Shown here: positions 23,691-31,961 of the stretch, piece after piece
How positions within the stretch are numbered: position 1 is the first letter of the stretch
Layout of the letters: the number at the start of each line of letters is the position of its first letter
Virus record (IMG/VR): IMGVR_UViG_3300023179_000336
Span: 1 to 32,004 of that record
Strand: one strand, 5' to 3'
Length of the DNA stretch: 32,004 nucleotides
Source of the DNA: a virus
Program-made: the position numbers and the translations under genes
Notes under the pieces: model-generated
What the model was told of the DNA's origin: nothing
The model's input: only the letters and a program-made list of their open reading frames with translations
Databases searched by the model: none

Positions 23691-24857
23691 ATGGCAAATG
23701 CATTTACAAATTTTTTAGGCAGCGTAGTAGGCGGATTTTTTGATGGCGGTGCTGATATGAAAGATTATCAACATGCTAATCGACTGTATGTTAATAATAC
23801 CTATGCAAGAGCGCCAAAGGTAGGATTTCTTTATTTTGTGGTTTTTAATATTAATAAAAGTGCAATAATAGATAAAACCTATTTACAAAGAGGCATTAAC
23901 GACGTAGGCCTTTTGGTTAAAAAGACTGAACTACCTAAGTTTAAAATGCAGACGGAAACACTAAACCAATACAATAGGAAAACTGTTATCCAAACTAAAT
24001 TAAACTACGAACCCATACAAATAGAATTCCATGACGATAATAGTGATATAACTACAGACCTATGGACAAATTATTATAGATATTACTTTGCAGATGGGAC
24101 CTATGGCAGTAGGTCGACTTCATTTACAGAACCATTTACAGATACAAAATATGGAGAGAAAGATTTTAGTTACGGCTTGGATAATAATCAAAATCTAAGA
24201 TTTTTTGAAAGTCTAGACATCTATGTATTACATAAAGGCAAAGGTCCACAGGATTTTACTCATTATAGATTATTAAATCCCTTAATAACTGATTATAGAC
24301 ATGATGATCTAGATCAGGCAGATGGGTTAAAAACGTTACAGAATAAAATGAGTTTAAGTTATGAAGCGGTAGAATATAGAAAAGGCAAGATTGTTAAAAA
24401 TAATGCACCTGTAGGTTTTACTCCTGTTTATTATGACAATACACCAAGCCCGTTAAGCATAGGTGGAGGCATACCAAATACTCTATTTGGATCATCTGGT
24501 GTTATAGCAGGTGCTGCACAGATATTTGGAGAAAACGGAACCTTGTCTCAGGGTAATCTTATTGGTGCTATTTTACAAACAAGAAACTTGGGTAGAGGTA
24601 TAAGTCAACTCAGTAAAAGCGGAATTCAACAAGAAGGATACAGTATACTAAGAGGAGTTTTAGGAGGTATTAGCTCAGCTGGCGGACAGGCCATAGCTCA
24701 ACCAGGTGGTATTGCTTCTGCTGCCAACGCAGGATTAAATCAAGCAGGATTTGGTGCATTGGGTAATATAGGAGTAAACCTATTTCGTGACCAAAATGCC
24801 AGTATAAACGGACAGACTCGAGCAAATGCAATAAGAACAGGTCCAGGAGGAACCTAA
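23691..24857 (+). CDS. Second tail-tube-fold virion protein (gp19/gp54-like)
   Basis: A 388-residue protein. After a short Gly-rich start, residues about 40-240 look like the tube fold of myovirus tube or tube-initiator proteins. Seen are VGFLYFVVFNINKSAIIDKT, GLLVKKTELPKFKMQTETLN, QYNRKTVIQTKLNYEPIQIE and FHDDNSDITTDLW, then FFESLDIYVLHKG. The C-terminal 130 residues are rich in G, A and Q and low in charge (GGISSAGGQAIAQPGGIASA). Related proteins follow gp19 in aquatic T4-like phages. It could be the tube initiator (gp54-like), a tube cap or a length-related protein; I cannot decide. The next gene starts with a one-base overlap. Confidence 0.7.
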   Translation: MANAFTNFLGSVVGGFFDGGADMKDYQHANRLYVNNTYARAPKVGFLYFVVFNINKSAIIDKTYLQRGINDVGLLVKKTELPKFKMQTETLNQYNRKTVIQTKLNYEPIQIEFHDDNSDITTDLWTNYYRYYFADGTYGSRSTSFTEPFTDTKYGEKDFSYGLDNNQNLRFFESLDIYVLHKGKGPQDFTHYRLLNPLITDYRHDDLDQADGLKTLQNKMSLSYEAVEYRKGKIVKNNAPVGFTPVYYDNTPSPLSIGGGIPNTLFGSSGVIAGAAQIFGENGTLSQGNLIGAILQTRNLGRGISQLSKSGIQQEGYSILRGVLGGISSAGGQAIAQPGGIASAANAGLNQAGFGALGNIGVNLFRDQNASINGQTRANAIRTGPGGT

Positions 24858-25228
24858 TGGCCGATACTTATTCAAATTTACCCGGCCTTGGTCAAATAGA
24901 TAACAGAACGTTACAGGCCTTTGACACATATTACAGTCAACCTATTGAAATTAAAGTAAGCACTTTGAATACAATGGTTAGTTTTTTCACCAGCAGAGGT
25001 TTTGATCAGGTAGCAGCAGAATCTGTGGCTATGATCATAATAAAACAGTCTAAAAAAGATAATCTAAACCCTATGCAGGTATTAGATACTTTGAGAGGAT
25101 TAGGTGAAGTTGAAATTTCTGCACTAGTAGCAGAAATTATAAACTTTAATAGATTCAAAACAAGTTTTCTTGGTTATACTAGAGGATTCGCAGTCAACGA
25201 GGAAATTGCTAGAAATGTTATGCCATGA
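24857..25228 (+). CDS. Conserved small protein between tube-like gene and gp4 (123 aa)
   Basis: A mainly helical protein. It has STLNTMVSFFTSRGFDQVAA near residue 35, then ESVAMIIIKQSKKDNLNPMQ, VLDTLRGLGEVEISALVAEI and INFNRFKTSFLGYTRGF. The (S)FF..RGF...A.ESV..IIIKQ...D..NP..VLD.L pattern is familiar from short unnamed proteins of aquatic T4-like phages that sit in the same structural cluster. It is coupled on both sides (TAATG before, ATGA after). It is probably a virion or assembly protein; the function is unknown. Confidence 0.7.
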   Translation: MADTYSNLPGLGQIDNRTLQAFDTYYSQPIEIKVSTLNTMVSFFTSRGFDQVAAESVAMIIIKQSKKDNLNPMQVLDTLRGLGEVEISALVAEIINFNRFKTSFLGYTRGFAVNEEIARNVMP

Positions 25229-25671
25229 GTCTAAAATTTTCTAAAGACTTATTTAATATACGGCATCCAGAAAAATACGTAGGCACAAAAACTCCTATCT
25301 ACAGAAGCAGTTGGGAAATGACCTTTATGCTATTTTGCGATAATAACCCTGCTATTCAAGAATGGGCCAGTGAGCCCGTGAAAATTCCTTATAGAGATCC
25401 TCTGACAGGGAAACAGACTGTATATGTGCCAGATTTTCTAATAACTTATATAGATAAAAACAATAAAAAACATGTAGAAATGATTGAAATAAAACCTGCT
25501 AATCAAATGATTAGGGAACGAGTAGGCACTAATATATATAATCAAGCACAGTATGTAAAAAATATGGCCAAATGGCAGGCAGCAGGGCAATGGTGTAAGA
25601 ACAGAGGGATTCGTTTTCGTGTAATAAATGAAAACGATATTTTCCAAAACGCAAAAAAATCTAATAAGTAA
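25225..25671 (+). CDS. 4: Head completion protein gp4
   Basis: A 148-residue protein, almost the same length as T4 gp4 (150). It has IRHPEKYVGTKTPIYRSSWE, then MTFMLFCDNNPAIQEWASEP and VKIPYRDPLTGKQTVYVPDF, where the YVPDF...I.YID segment followed by EMIEIKPA forms a nuclease-like core (D, then E-x-K). In T4, gp4 acts on the packaged head, probably at the DNA end or portal, before the neck is added. It overlaps the gene before it by ATGA, and the gp16 start follows 4 bases after its stop. Confidence 0.9.
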   Translation: MSLKFSKDLFNIRHPEKYVGTKTPIYRSSWEMTFMLFCDNNPAIQEWASEPVKIPYRDPLTGKQTVYVPDFLITYIDKNNKKHVEMIEIKPANQMIRERVGTNIYNQAQYVKNMAKWQAAGQWCKNRGIRFRVINENDIFQNAKKSNK

Positions 25672-25675
25672 AGAT

Positions 25676-26146
25676 ATGACTAAAAAATTAGAAGAATTAT
25701 TGAACTTATCTCCCAGTCACGACGAAGTTTTATCGGATCCTCCCGAAAAGAAACTGCCTGTTATAGATCTACAGGATAAATTGGAAGAATTTGATAAAAT
25801 AAATGCTGCACTTCCAAAGGTTAAGGGGCTAGGAGATATGAGTGATACTGAATTAGATGCTCTTGCTTCTAAGGCAGAACAGGCCTATGATGACCTTATG
25901 GATCTCGGAATGAATGTAGAAGCACGGTATGGTGCAAGGATGTTTGAAGTAGCAGCACAGATGATGAATGCCGCTATAACTGCAAAAAGTGCCAAAATTG
26001 ACAAAAAATTAAAAATGGTAGACCTACAATTAAAAAAATTAGCCATAGATAAAAAATCAGGCAAAGGTGATCCTATCGAAGGCGAAGGTTATATTATCTC
26101 TGATCGTAATAGCATACTGGCAAAACTGCGAAATATAGATAAATAA
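25676..26146 (+). CDS. 16: Terminase small subunit gp16
   Basis: A 156-residue, mostly helical protein. T4 gp16 has 164 residues, with a central helical hairpin that forms a ring. Here RYGARMFEVAAQMMNAAITA, then KSAKIDKKLKMVDLQLKKLA, resembles that central segment, and the acidic N-terminus (SPSHDEVLSDPPEKKLPVID) matches the family pattern. It would recognise DNA and regulate gp17. I chose the ATG 4 bases after the gp4 stop; an upstream in-frame ATG at 25628 lies inside gp4 without a ribosome-binding site. Unlike T4, two genes separate it from gp17. Confidence 0.75.
   Translation: MTKKLEELLNLSPSHDEVLSDPPEKKLPVIDLQDKLEEFDKINAALPKVKGLGDMSDTELDALASKAEQAYDDLMDLGMNVEARYGARMFEVAAQMMNAAITAKSAKIDKKLKMVDLQLKKLAIDKKSGKGDPIEGEGYIISDRNSILAKLRNIDK
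26138..26145 (+). promoter_or_regulatory. Possible late promoter element GATAAATA
   Basis: It overlaps the last codons of gp16 (Asp-Lys-stop) and stands 7 bases before the ATG at 26153. The spacing equals that of the elements before gp14 and the 29100 gene, and no Shine-Dalgarno sequence is present. Because it is also coding, chance is a real possibility. Confidence 0.35.
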
Positions 26147-26152
26147 TTGACT

Positions 26153-26743
26153 ATGAAATCATTCAAAGAATATCTTTCTGAATCAAAAAAGCAATATGAC
26201 TTTAGAGTCAAAGTTGCAGGCGAGATGACTGGTGATCAAGAAACGCATTTAAAATCTTTACTGGAAAAATGGAAATTAAGTGGGTTTAAAAAAGCTACCA
26301 AAACTCCTATTCAGCAACTTCCATTAGATTTTCCACAACTAAAAAATGTTGAAGTTAATATCTACGAAGTTACACTAGATTATCCTGCTACTCAATTTGA
26401 ACTAACAGAATACATAGCAACAGAATTACAGCTAGGTCGTAGTCATGTAGTTGTTAGATCTCCGGCGGAACCTACAGAAGAATATCAAAATATCGAACCA
26501 AAACGAGAAGGTGCATTACTCACCGACAGTGAATACAAAGAAGCACCGAATGCCAATTTTGAAGAATTTTACGGAGACAAATATAATTCAGGATTCGTAA
26601 AAGAGCTAAATGATTTGCTTAAACTAGAACGCAAGGCTAGAGGTGAGCAGATTCCAACAGAAGGTGCTGCAAAATTTAGCACAGACAATGAAGAAAAACA
26701 ATCTAGTCTGTTAAAATTCCTAGCACAAGATCTAAGGAAATAA
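26153..26743 (+). CDS. Conserved virion/assembly protein with MKSFKEYLSE start (196 aa)
   Basis: The N-terminus MKSFKEYLSE resembles the capsid-targeting sequence MKTYQEFIAE of T4 internal head proteins, which the prohead protease gp21 removes after (L/I)xE. The body has YDFRVKVAGEMTGDQETHLK, then LLEKWKLSGF, TPIQQLPLDFPQLKNVEVNI, YEVTLDYPATQFELTEYIAT and GRSHVVVRSPAEP. That pattern of alternating strands and helices is familiar from unnamed proteins next to terminase genes in aquatic T4-like phages. The end is charged and helical. The upstream TTG at 26147 is a less likely start. A head-associated role is inferred from the N-terminus. Confidence 0.65.
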   Translation: MKSFKEYLSESKKQYDFRVKVAGEMTGDQETHLKSLLEKWKLSGFKKATKTPIQQLPLDFPQLKNVEVNIYEVTLDYPATQFELTEYIATELQLGRSHVVVRSPAEPTEEYQNIEPKREGALLTDSEYKEAPNANFEEFYGDKYNSGFVKELNDLLKLERKARGEQIPTEGAAKFSTDNEEKQSSLLKFLAQDLRK

Positions 26744-26746
26744 AAA

Positions 26747-27439
26747 ATGCAAATGATAGATGTATTAAAAAGACTTGCCGAGCTAGACGTTCAAAATCCT
26801 CGTGTGGCAAGCAATATCCCTGTCCTTAACAAGGTTAATGAATCACAAGTAGATGAATGCGGTATGATGGGCATGGGAGAAATGCATCCGCCTATGCAAC
26901 CTTCAACTCCTGCAAGTATTAATATGACAGCAGGCAGCGCAGACGAATTAGGTAATCTTCTTAAAGATATTGTTAGTCTAGCAGGAATGAAGTCAGCTGA
27001 CGCAGCACCTCCTATGGCAGACCCAGCACCAGATGCTAGTCCTCCTCCTGCAGAACCCGAAATGGGTCCTCCAGAAAGCCCTGCAGACAGTATGCGTAGT
27101 GTGATAGACAAACTTAATCCTATGGCTGGAGATGATGAACAAGATGGCGCTGACGATGGTGCAGATGACGTTCCTACAAGTCATGGCGACATAGATAACG
27201 ACGGAGATCATGATATGGACGATCATGATGCAGAAAAAAAAGAAAAATCAGATGAAGAATACGACAACACTCCTGCAGATCCAAATAAACCTCCCCCTTT
27301 TGACAGCAATAAAATGAGTAATCAAGACCCTGCAGGTGCTCCTGGCGCAGGTGATAGAATGGACGGTGATCGTCCGAGAGCATTTGCTACTTTTGAAGAC
27401 CAATTGATGTGGGAATATAAAAAATATATTAGAGGTTAA
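26747..27439 (+). CDS. Acidic, Pro-rich low-complexity protein (230 aa)
   Basis: It opens with a helical MQMIDVLKRLAELDVQNPRV. A Met/Pro-rich stretch follows, then a very acidic, disordered-looking middle: a run of Ala/Pro/Asp at about 85-115, then Asp-rich segments including GDIDNDGDHDMDDHD near 147, which looks like a calcium-binding loop. The end is ordered again (RAFATFEDQLMWEYKKYIRG). This composition suits a scaffold, core or internal head protein, but no named family is evident. It has AAGGA 8 bases before the ATG and is followed at once by a terminator, closing the gp4-gp16 unit. Confidence 0.65.
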   Translation: MQMIDVLKRLAELDVQNPRVASNIPVLNKVNESQVDECGMMGMGEMHPPMQPSTPASINMTAGSADELGNLLKDIVSLAGMKSADAAPPMADPAPDASPPPAEPEMGPPESPADSMRSVIDKLNPMAGDDEQDGADDGADDVPTSHGDIDNDGDHDMDDHDAEKKEKSDEEYDNTPADPNKPPPFDSNKMSNQDPAGAPGAGDRMDGDRPRAFATFEDQLMWEYKKYIRG

Positions 27440-27457
27440 ACTTTAAGGCATAGCCAT

Positions 27458-27486
27458 AATAGCCTCCTAAGAGGCTATTTTTTTTT
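27458..27486 (+). terminator. Intrinsic terminator before gp17
   Basis: A perfect 9-bp stem (AATAGCCTC / GAGGCTATT) with loop CTAA, running into eight T residues. It ends the gp4-gp16 unit 18 bases after the stop of the acidic protein. As after gp19, a TAAATA-type element directly follows. Confidence 0.92.
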
Positions 27487-27493
27487 GTAAATA
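27487..27493 (+). promoter_or_regulatory. Late promoter-like element GTAAATA before gp17
   Basis: It starts at the last T of the terminator and lies 5 bases before the gp17 ATG (GTAAATAATGATATG). There is no Shine-Dalgarno sequence. Since the terminator cuts off read-through, gp17 needs a promoter here, which supports the element. Confidence 0.6.
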
Positions 27494-27498
27494 ATGAT

Positions 27499-29085
27499 AT
27501 GGGAAGCAAAAGTATTGATAACAAGCTGGTAAAGTCTGCTCATACTACGCAGAAATTTACCAATGAACAAATAGAAAATTTATTAAGTTGTGCAGATTCC
27601 ACTACAGGTCCACATTATTTTTTGAACAATTTTTTTTACATACAACATCCTACCAAAGGTAAGTTGCAGTATGTGCCCTACGAATATCAAATTAGATTGG
27701 TTGACAGCTATCATGAAAATAGATTTAATGTAAACTTACTGCCTCGACAAACAGGAAAAACGACCACAGCGGCGGGCTATTTGCTATGGTTTGCCATGTT
27801 TATACCAGATAGCACCATACTTATTGCAGCACACAAGTATACAGGTGCAAAGGAAATTATGACACGAATACGATATGCCTATGAAATGTGTCCTGACTTT
27901 GTGAGGCCCGGCTGCACCAGCTATAACAAAGAAAGTATAGAATTTGATAATGGTAGTCGTATTATAGCACAAACTACCACTGAAACAACAGGCCGAGGTA
28001 TGAGTTTGTCAGTATTATATGCAGATGAGTTTGCATTTGTACCTGTTGGCATAGCTTCAGAATTTTGGACATCCATATCACCTACACTGGCCACTGGCGG
28101 TAAAGCCATTATAACATCAACACCAAACTCTGACGAAGATCAGTTCGCTTCTATATGGAAAGAAGCTAATCAAAAATTTGATGAATTTGGCAATGAGCAG
28201 CGATTAGGAAAAAACGGATTTTTTCCATTTAGAGCACACTGGAGTGAACATCCAGATAGAGACGAAAAATGGGCCAATGAAGAACGTAGCCGTATCGGAG
28301 AAGAAAGATTTAGGCGAGAGCACGAATGTGAATTTTTGGTATTTGATGAAACACTGATAAGTTCTATTAAATTAGCCTCACTTGAAGGTAGAGAGCCTAT
28401 AATGAAAATGGGGCAGTGCCGCTGGTATAAAAAAGTTGATACAAAATTAACCTATCTCGTTTCTTTAGACCCTAGTCTAGGCACAGGTGGAGACTACGCA
28501 GCGATACAAGTATTAGAAATTCCTTCTTTTAAACAGGTAGCAGAATGGCAGCACAATCTTACCCCTGTGCAAGGGCAAGTAAGAATACTACGTGATCTTT
28601 GTCAATATATAGAAAAAGAATTTACTAAAAAAGGTGTTCAGCCGAGCATATATTTTAGTATAGAAAATAATACTGTAGGAGAAGCAGCCTTAGTTTGTAT
28701 AGACGAACTTGGAGAAGAAAGTATACCAGGCTTATTTCTCAGCGAGCCTATAAAGAAAGGGCATGTTAGAAGATTTAGACGAGGATTCAACACCACACAT
28801 CTTAGCAAGGTAGCAATTTGTGCAAAATTAAAGCATCTTATAGAAAGCAATAGATTAGACATAGGATCTAAACCTTTTATTTCAGAACTTAAAACATTTG
28901 TAGCAAAACGTCTAAGTTTTGAAGCTAAAGATGGTGCCCATGATGATCTAGTCAGTAGCATGTTATTGGCCTTGAGAATGGCCATGGTACTACAAGAATG
29001 GGATCCTGCTGTATATGATAAGATGCGTGAAGAACGTGAGAACGAATGGATCATGCCCATGCCTATATATGTAAACACCTTTTAA
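27499..29085 (+). CDS. 17: Terminase large subunit gp17 (packaging ATPase and nuclease)
   Basis: A 528-residue protein (T4 gp17 has 610). It pumps DNA into the prohead and cuts it. The ATPase part shows Walker A RQTGKT (83-88), Walker B VLYADEF with D176 and E177, and the coupling motif TSTPNS. The RNase H-like nuclease part has D324 in VSLDPSLGTGGDYAA, E389 in FSIENNTVGEA and D482-D483 in HDDLVSS, the three acidic positions expected. The adenine-binding YEYQIRLVDSYHENRFNVNL lies before Walker A. It has its own promoter-like element after a terminator. Confidence 0.96.
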   Translation: MGSKSIDNKLVKSAHTTQKFTNEQIENLLSCADSTTGPHYFLNNFFYIQHPTKGKLQYVPYEYQIRLVDSYHENRFNVNLLPRQTGKTTTAAGYLLWFAMFIPDSTILIAAHKYTGAKEIMTRIRYAYEMCPDFVRPGCTSYNKESIEFDNGSRIIAQTTTETTGRGMSLSVLYADEFAFVPVGIASEFWTSISPTLATGGKAIITSTPNSDEDQFASIWKEANQKFDEFGNEQRLGKNGFFPFRAHWSEHPDRDEKWANEERSRIGEERFRREHECEFLVFDETLISSIKLASLEGREPIMKMGQCRWYKKVDTKLTYLVSLDPSLGTGGDYAAIQVLEIPSFKQVAEWQHNLTPVQGQVRILRDLCQYIEKEFTKKGVQPSIYFSIENNTVGEAALVCIDELGEESIPGLFLSEPIKKGHVRRFRRGFNTTHLSKVAICAKLKHLIESNRLDIGSKPFISELKTFVAKRLSFEAKDGAHDDLVSSMLLALRMAMVLQEWDPAVYDKMREERENEWIMPMPIYVNTF

Positions 29086-29092
29086 ATAAATA
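29085..29092 (+). promoter_or_regulatory. Possible late promoter element AATAAATA
   Basis: It overlaps the gp17 stop by one base and stands 7 bases before the ATG at 29100 (AATAAATAACTTATTATG). The 12-base string AATAAATAACTT is repeated at 13368. No Shine-Dalgarno sequence is present. Confidence 0.4.
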
Positions 29093-29099
29093 ACTTATT

Positions 29100-31961
29100 A
29101 TGAAAGCCATACAAATAATTTCACAGGATCTATTCGATAAGGTTAGATCTAGATTTAGTAATTTAGAAATGGGCGACGAAACCGGCGCTGTAACAATAGA
29201 TCCTGCAGAAGCACGTTTTTTTGATTTTGATTTTGTCGTAGAAGATTTTGACCTGGGTAGAGTTAGTATAAGTCTAGCTGATTTAGGCAGTCTTAAAATT
29301 TACTACAGTCAAGGAATAACAGAAAATCAAGACGATAGTGCTAAGAAATTTTGGTATGATTTTTTAAAAGAAATGAGACAATTTGCCAAGCGTAGGCTGC
29401 TTAGATTTGACACAAGAGATATCGCAAAGACCAATCTTGATAAAAACGATTTTCAACACCTAGCCACTACGCAGCCTCCAAAGGAACAAGATATGACCAC
29501 AGTAGCAGAATCTAGATGGACAGATAAAAGCACGAAAAAAACCAGTCGTGCTGTAAAAGGACGCACACAGGTCGTGGTTAGACACACACAGTCTATGGAA
29601 GATGTTCATGCAAGTTTACGTAGTCATCCTAAAAACATCAAGGCAATCTTTATAGAAAATTCAGACGGAGAACGTTTTAAATATCCTTTCATACACCTAG
29701 AAGGTGCATTCGCTATGGCGCAGCATGTTGAACACGGTGGTATTCCACATGATCCAGCAGGTAAGGCAATCATACGCATGAGTGAACAAATTGCACAGTT
29801 AAAAGAGTTTCAACGTTCAGTTCAACGCACACAACTGCATGACGATGCAATGGGAATAACAGAGAGGGCTGTAGGCCGGTTACAGGAACTAAAGTCACAG
29901 GTTAGAGCACTAGGCAAAAGACACTACTACGAATCATGGATATCAACATTTGACGAATCTCAATATAACGATTTACAAGAGCTCGACCCTGTGACCATGG
30001 AAGAATACAAACAGAAATTTACTCAAACTTCCTTTCACGATGAACTAACAAATTTATTCCCCCTAATACACAGTATCATGCAGGAAAAAGTAGACCTAGA
30101 AGATTATGTAGGGGAAGAACTAAAAGGCAATCAAAAAGAACTAGACACAGATGATGATAACGACATAGACGCTACAGACTTGGCCAATCTTCGTAAGCAT
30201 AAAGCAGCAGGAGAAAGCATAGAAAACTTTGAAGAATGGGCAACTGCATTAGAAGAAGGAACAATTACTCCAGATCAACTACAAGCATTAAAAACAGAAC
30301 TAGAAGGATTGGCACAATCTGGTCAAAAATTAGATTTTAGCACAGCACAGGAATTTTTTGAAAACTTCGGAATTAATGATCCTCAATTGGCACAAGATTT
30401 TAAAGCACAGGCAGAACTAGATCCAAGCGAAAACCCATTAAAAACATTTAAAGATTGGGCAGCAGAATCTTACCCAGATCTGCTGGCCCCACTAAGCTCT
30501 GTATTGCCTAAAGATGAACCGGCTGTAGAAAATGATGATAGTCAGTGGACCAATAACGTGATGAGTAATTTAAGTGAAGATAACATGAGCGAAATCTATC
30601 ATCGTGTGGCAGAAATGATTAAGAGTAGATACAATCAAGATAACCCTAATGTCGGTCCTTTCAATGGTCAAGAAGGAATTCTATTAGATGTTGAAAAAGA
30701 AATTAAAGAAAAGTATGGTGAAGAAGTTGGTCAACATGCTAGACAGGTAGCAGAAAAGTTTATGGAAAGACTTACTCAAAATTGGGCAGCAAAGCACAAA
30801 CCTGCTGTTATGGGTGAAAAAGACAACGAAGGAACACCCCACAGTCACCAGGCGCAGACAACATTGAAACATTTGAAAAATAAGACCTACGGTGATCGTG
30901 CCGATGCTGCTAACATTAAACCTGGGGTTAAAGGTTTCAAAGATCGTTACGATATGTTACAAAGAGCCAAAGACACGGGTAACCTCAAAGGTGACGGAGA
31001 CGTTGAAGAAGCCAAATATCAAAAAGTATCGGCACAACAAAAGTTTAAAAACTCTATGAAACGTGCCGGATATGACATGGATGCTGGTGCTAAAAGATTA
31101 CAAGATCTTTTAGACAAGCAGAAAAAAGAGCGTGAAGAAAAAGAAAAGAAAGATATGGCGGAAGGCGATAGTGGAGCAAAATATAAAGTAAAATCTATTG
31201 GTAAAGATAGTAAAGGTGATTACTATATGAGCCCAAGCACTGGTAAAAAAGTATATAAGTCAGGAGTGAATAAAGGTGATCACGAAAATCCTAAAACAGG
31301 TGAAATAAAGAAAGGTGTGGCGGAAGGCGCCAAATGGCGTAAACACCCAGACGCATATAATGTAGATGATGAAGGTAATAAAACACCTCGTAATCCTAAT
31401 AGTCCTAAGTTTGGTTACGATCCGCTTCAACGCAGAGCAGATACAGCAAATGATGCTAAAACTTCTAGAGGCAAAACGGCAGCACTAAAAACTTCATTGA
31501 AAATGGCTCAAGGAAACAAAGGTGTGGCGGAAGGCTTAGATCCTGCTTTGGACCAACAATTGACCCAACTTGCACGGGATCCAGATTTTGACGCAATCTA
31601 TGATGCATTAGGTAGAAACGATGCCTTGGGTGCAAGACTACAAGATATGGCTCAAGATATTGCTATGGATTACCGACTACATATGGATGATGATATAGAA
31701 AGAATTATTGATATACTTGCAGACAGATTGGAACATGATTACGGAGAAGGTGTGGCAGAAGAACGAACCGAAGTCAAAGACAAAGAAGGTAAAGTTGTAA
31801 GTTGGAGAGATGAGGGTGAGTGGAAAAAAGTCCCAACTAAGAAAGATCCTCGTGGCAAAGTAACTAATCTCAGCGACAAGGCACGTAGAGAAACTGAAAA
31901 GATGAATCCCGTTAAAGAAGAAATGGATAGAATTCTTGAACTGTGTGGAGTTAAAAAATAA
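29100..31961 (+). CDS. Large conserved phage protein with VAEG repeats (953 aa), probable head/core protein
   Basis: No enzyme family is recognisable. Residues 1-130 form a compact domain (GDETGAVTIDPAEARFFDFD, then FWYDFLKEMRQFAKRRLLRF) of a type that recurs in aquatic T4-like phages. Residues about 155-225 look like a second domain (TQVVVRHTQSMEDVHASLRS). A helical region follows with a dockerin- or EF-hand-like loop, DTDDDNDIDATDLANLRKHK, near 349. The C-terminal third is Lys/Glu-rich, with VAE or MAE motifs at 135-137, 686-688, 740-742, 809-811 and 885-887, mostly followed by Gly. It ends RILELCGVKK. The VAE sites resemble prohead-protease cleavage sites, so it may be cut into internal head peptides; this is inference. 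Confidence 0.7.
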   Translation: MKAIQIISQDLFDKVRSRFSNLEMGDETGAVTIDPAEARFFDFDFVVEDFDLGRVSISLADLGSLKIYYSQGITENQDDSAKKFWYDFLKEMRQFAKRRLLRFDTRDIAKTNLDKNDFQHLATTQPPKEQDMTTVAESRWTDKSTKKTSRAVKGRTQVVVRHTQSMEDVHASLRSHPKNIKAIFIENSDGERFKYPFIHLEGAFAMAQHVEHGGIPHDPAGKAIIRMSEQIAQLKEFQRSVQRTQLHDDAMGITERAVGRLQELKSQVRALGKRHYYESWISTFDESQYNDLQELDPVTMEEYKQKFTQTSFHDELTNLFPLIHSIMQEKVDLEDYVGEELKGNQKELDTDDDNDIDATDLANLRKHKAAGESIENFEEWATALEEGTITPDQLQALKTELEGLAQSGQKLDFSTAQEFFENFGINDPQLAQDFKAQAELDPSENPLKTFKDWAAESYPDLLAPLSSVLPKDEPAVENDDSQWTNNVMSNLSEDNMSEIYHRVAEMIKSRYNQDNPNVGPFNGQEGILLDVEKEIKEKYGEEVGQHARQVAEKFMERLTQNWAAKHKPAVMGEKDNEGTPHSHQAQTTLKHLKNKTYGDRADAANIKPGVKGFKDRYDMLQRAKDTGNLKGDGDVEEAKYQKVSAQQKFKNSMKRAGYDMDAGAKRLQDLLDKQKKEREEKEKKDMAEGDSGAKYKVKSIGKDSKGDYYMSPSTGKKVYKSGVNKGDHENPKTGEIKKGVAEGAKWRKHPDAYNVDDEGNKTPRNPNSPKFGYDPLQRRADTANDAKTSRGKTAALKTSLKMAQGNKGVAEGLDPALDQQLTQLARDPDFDAIYDALGRNDALGARLQDMAQDIAMDYRLHMDDDIERIIDILADRLEHDYGEGVAEERTEVKDKEGKVVSWRDEGEWKKVPTKKDPRGKVTNLSDKARRETEKMNPVKEEMDRILELCGVKK

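Noticed and set aside
26147-26152. TTG as the start of the gene after gp16
   Set aside because: The ATG at 26153 gives the characteristic MKSFKEYLSE start.
28638-29078. A 146-codon antisense ORF inside gp17
   Set aside because: It overlaps the conserved nuclease motifs of gp17 and has no ribosome-binding site or recognisable domain.
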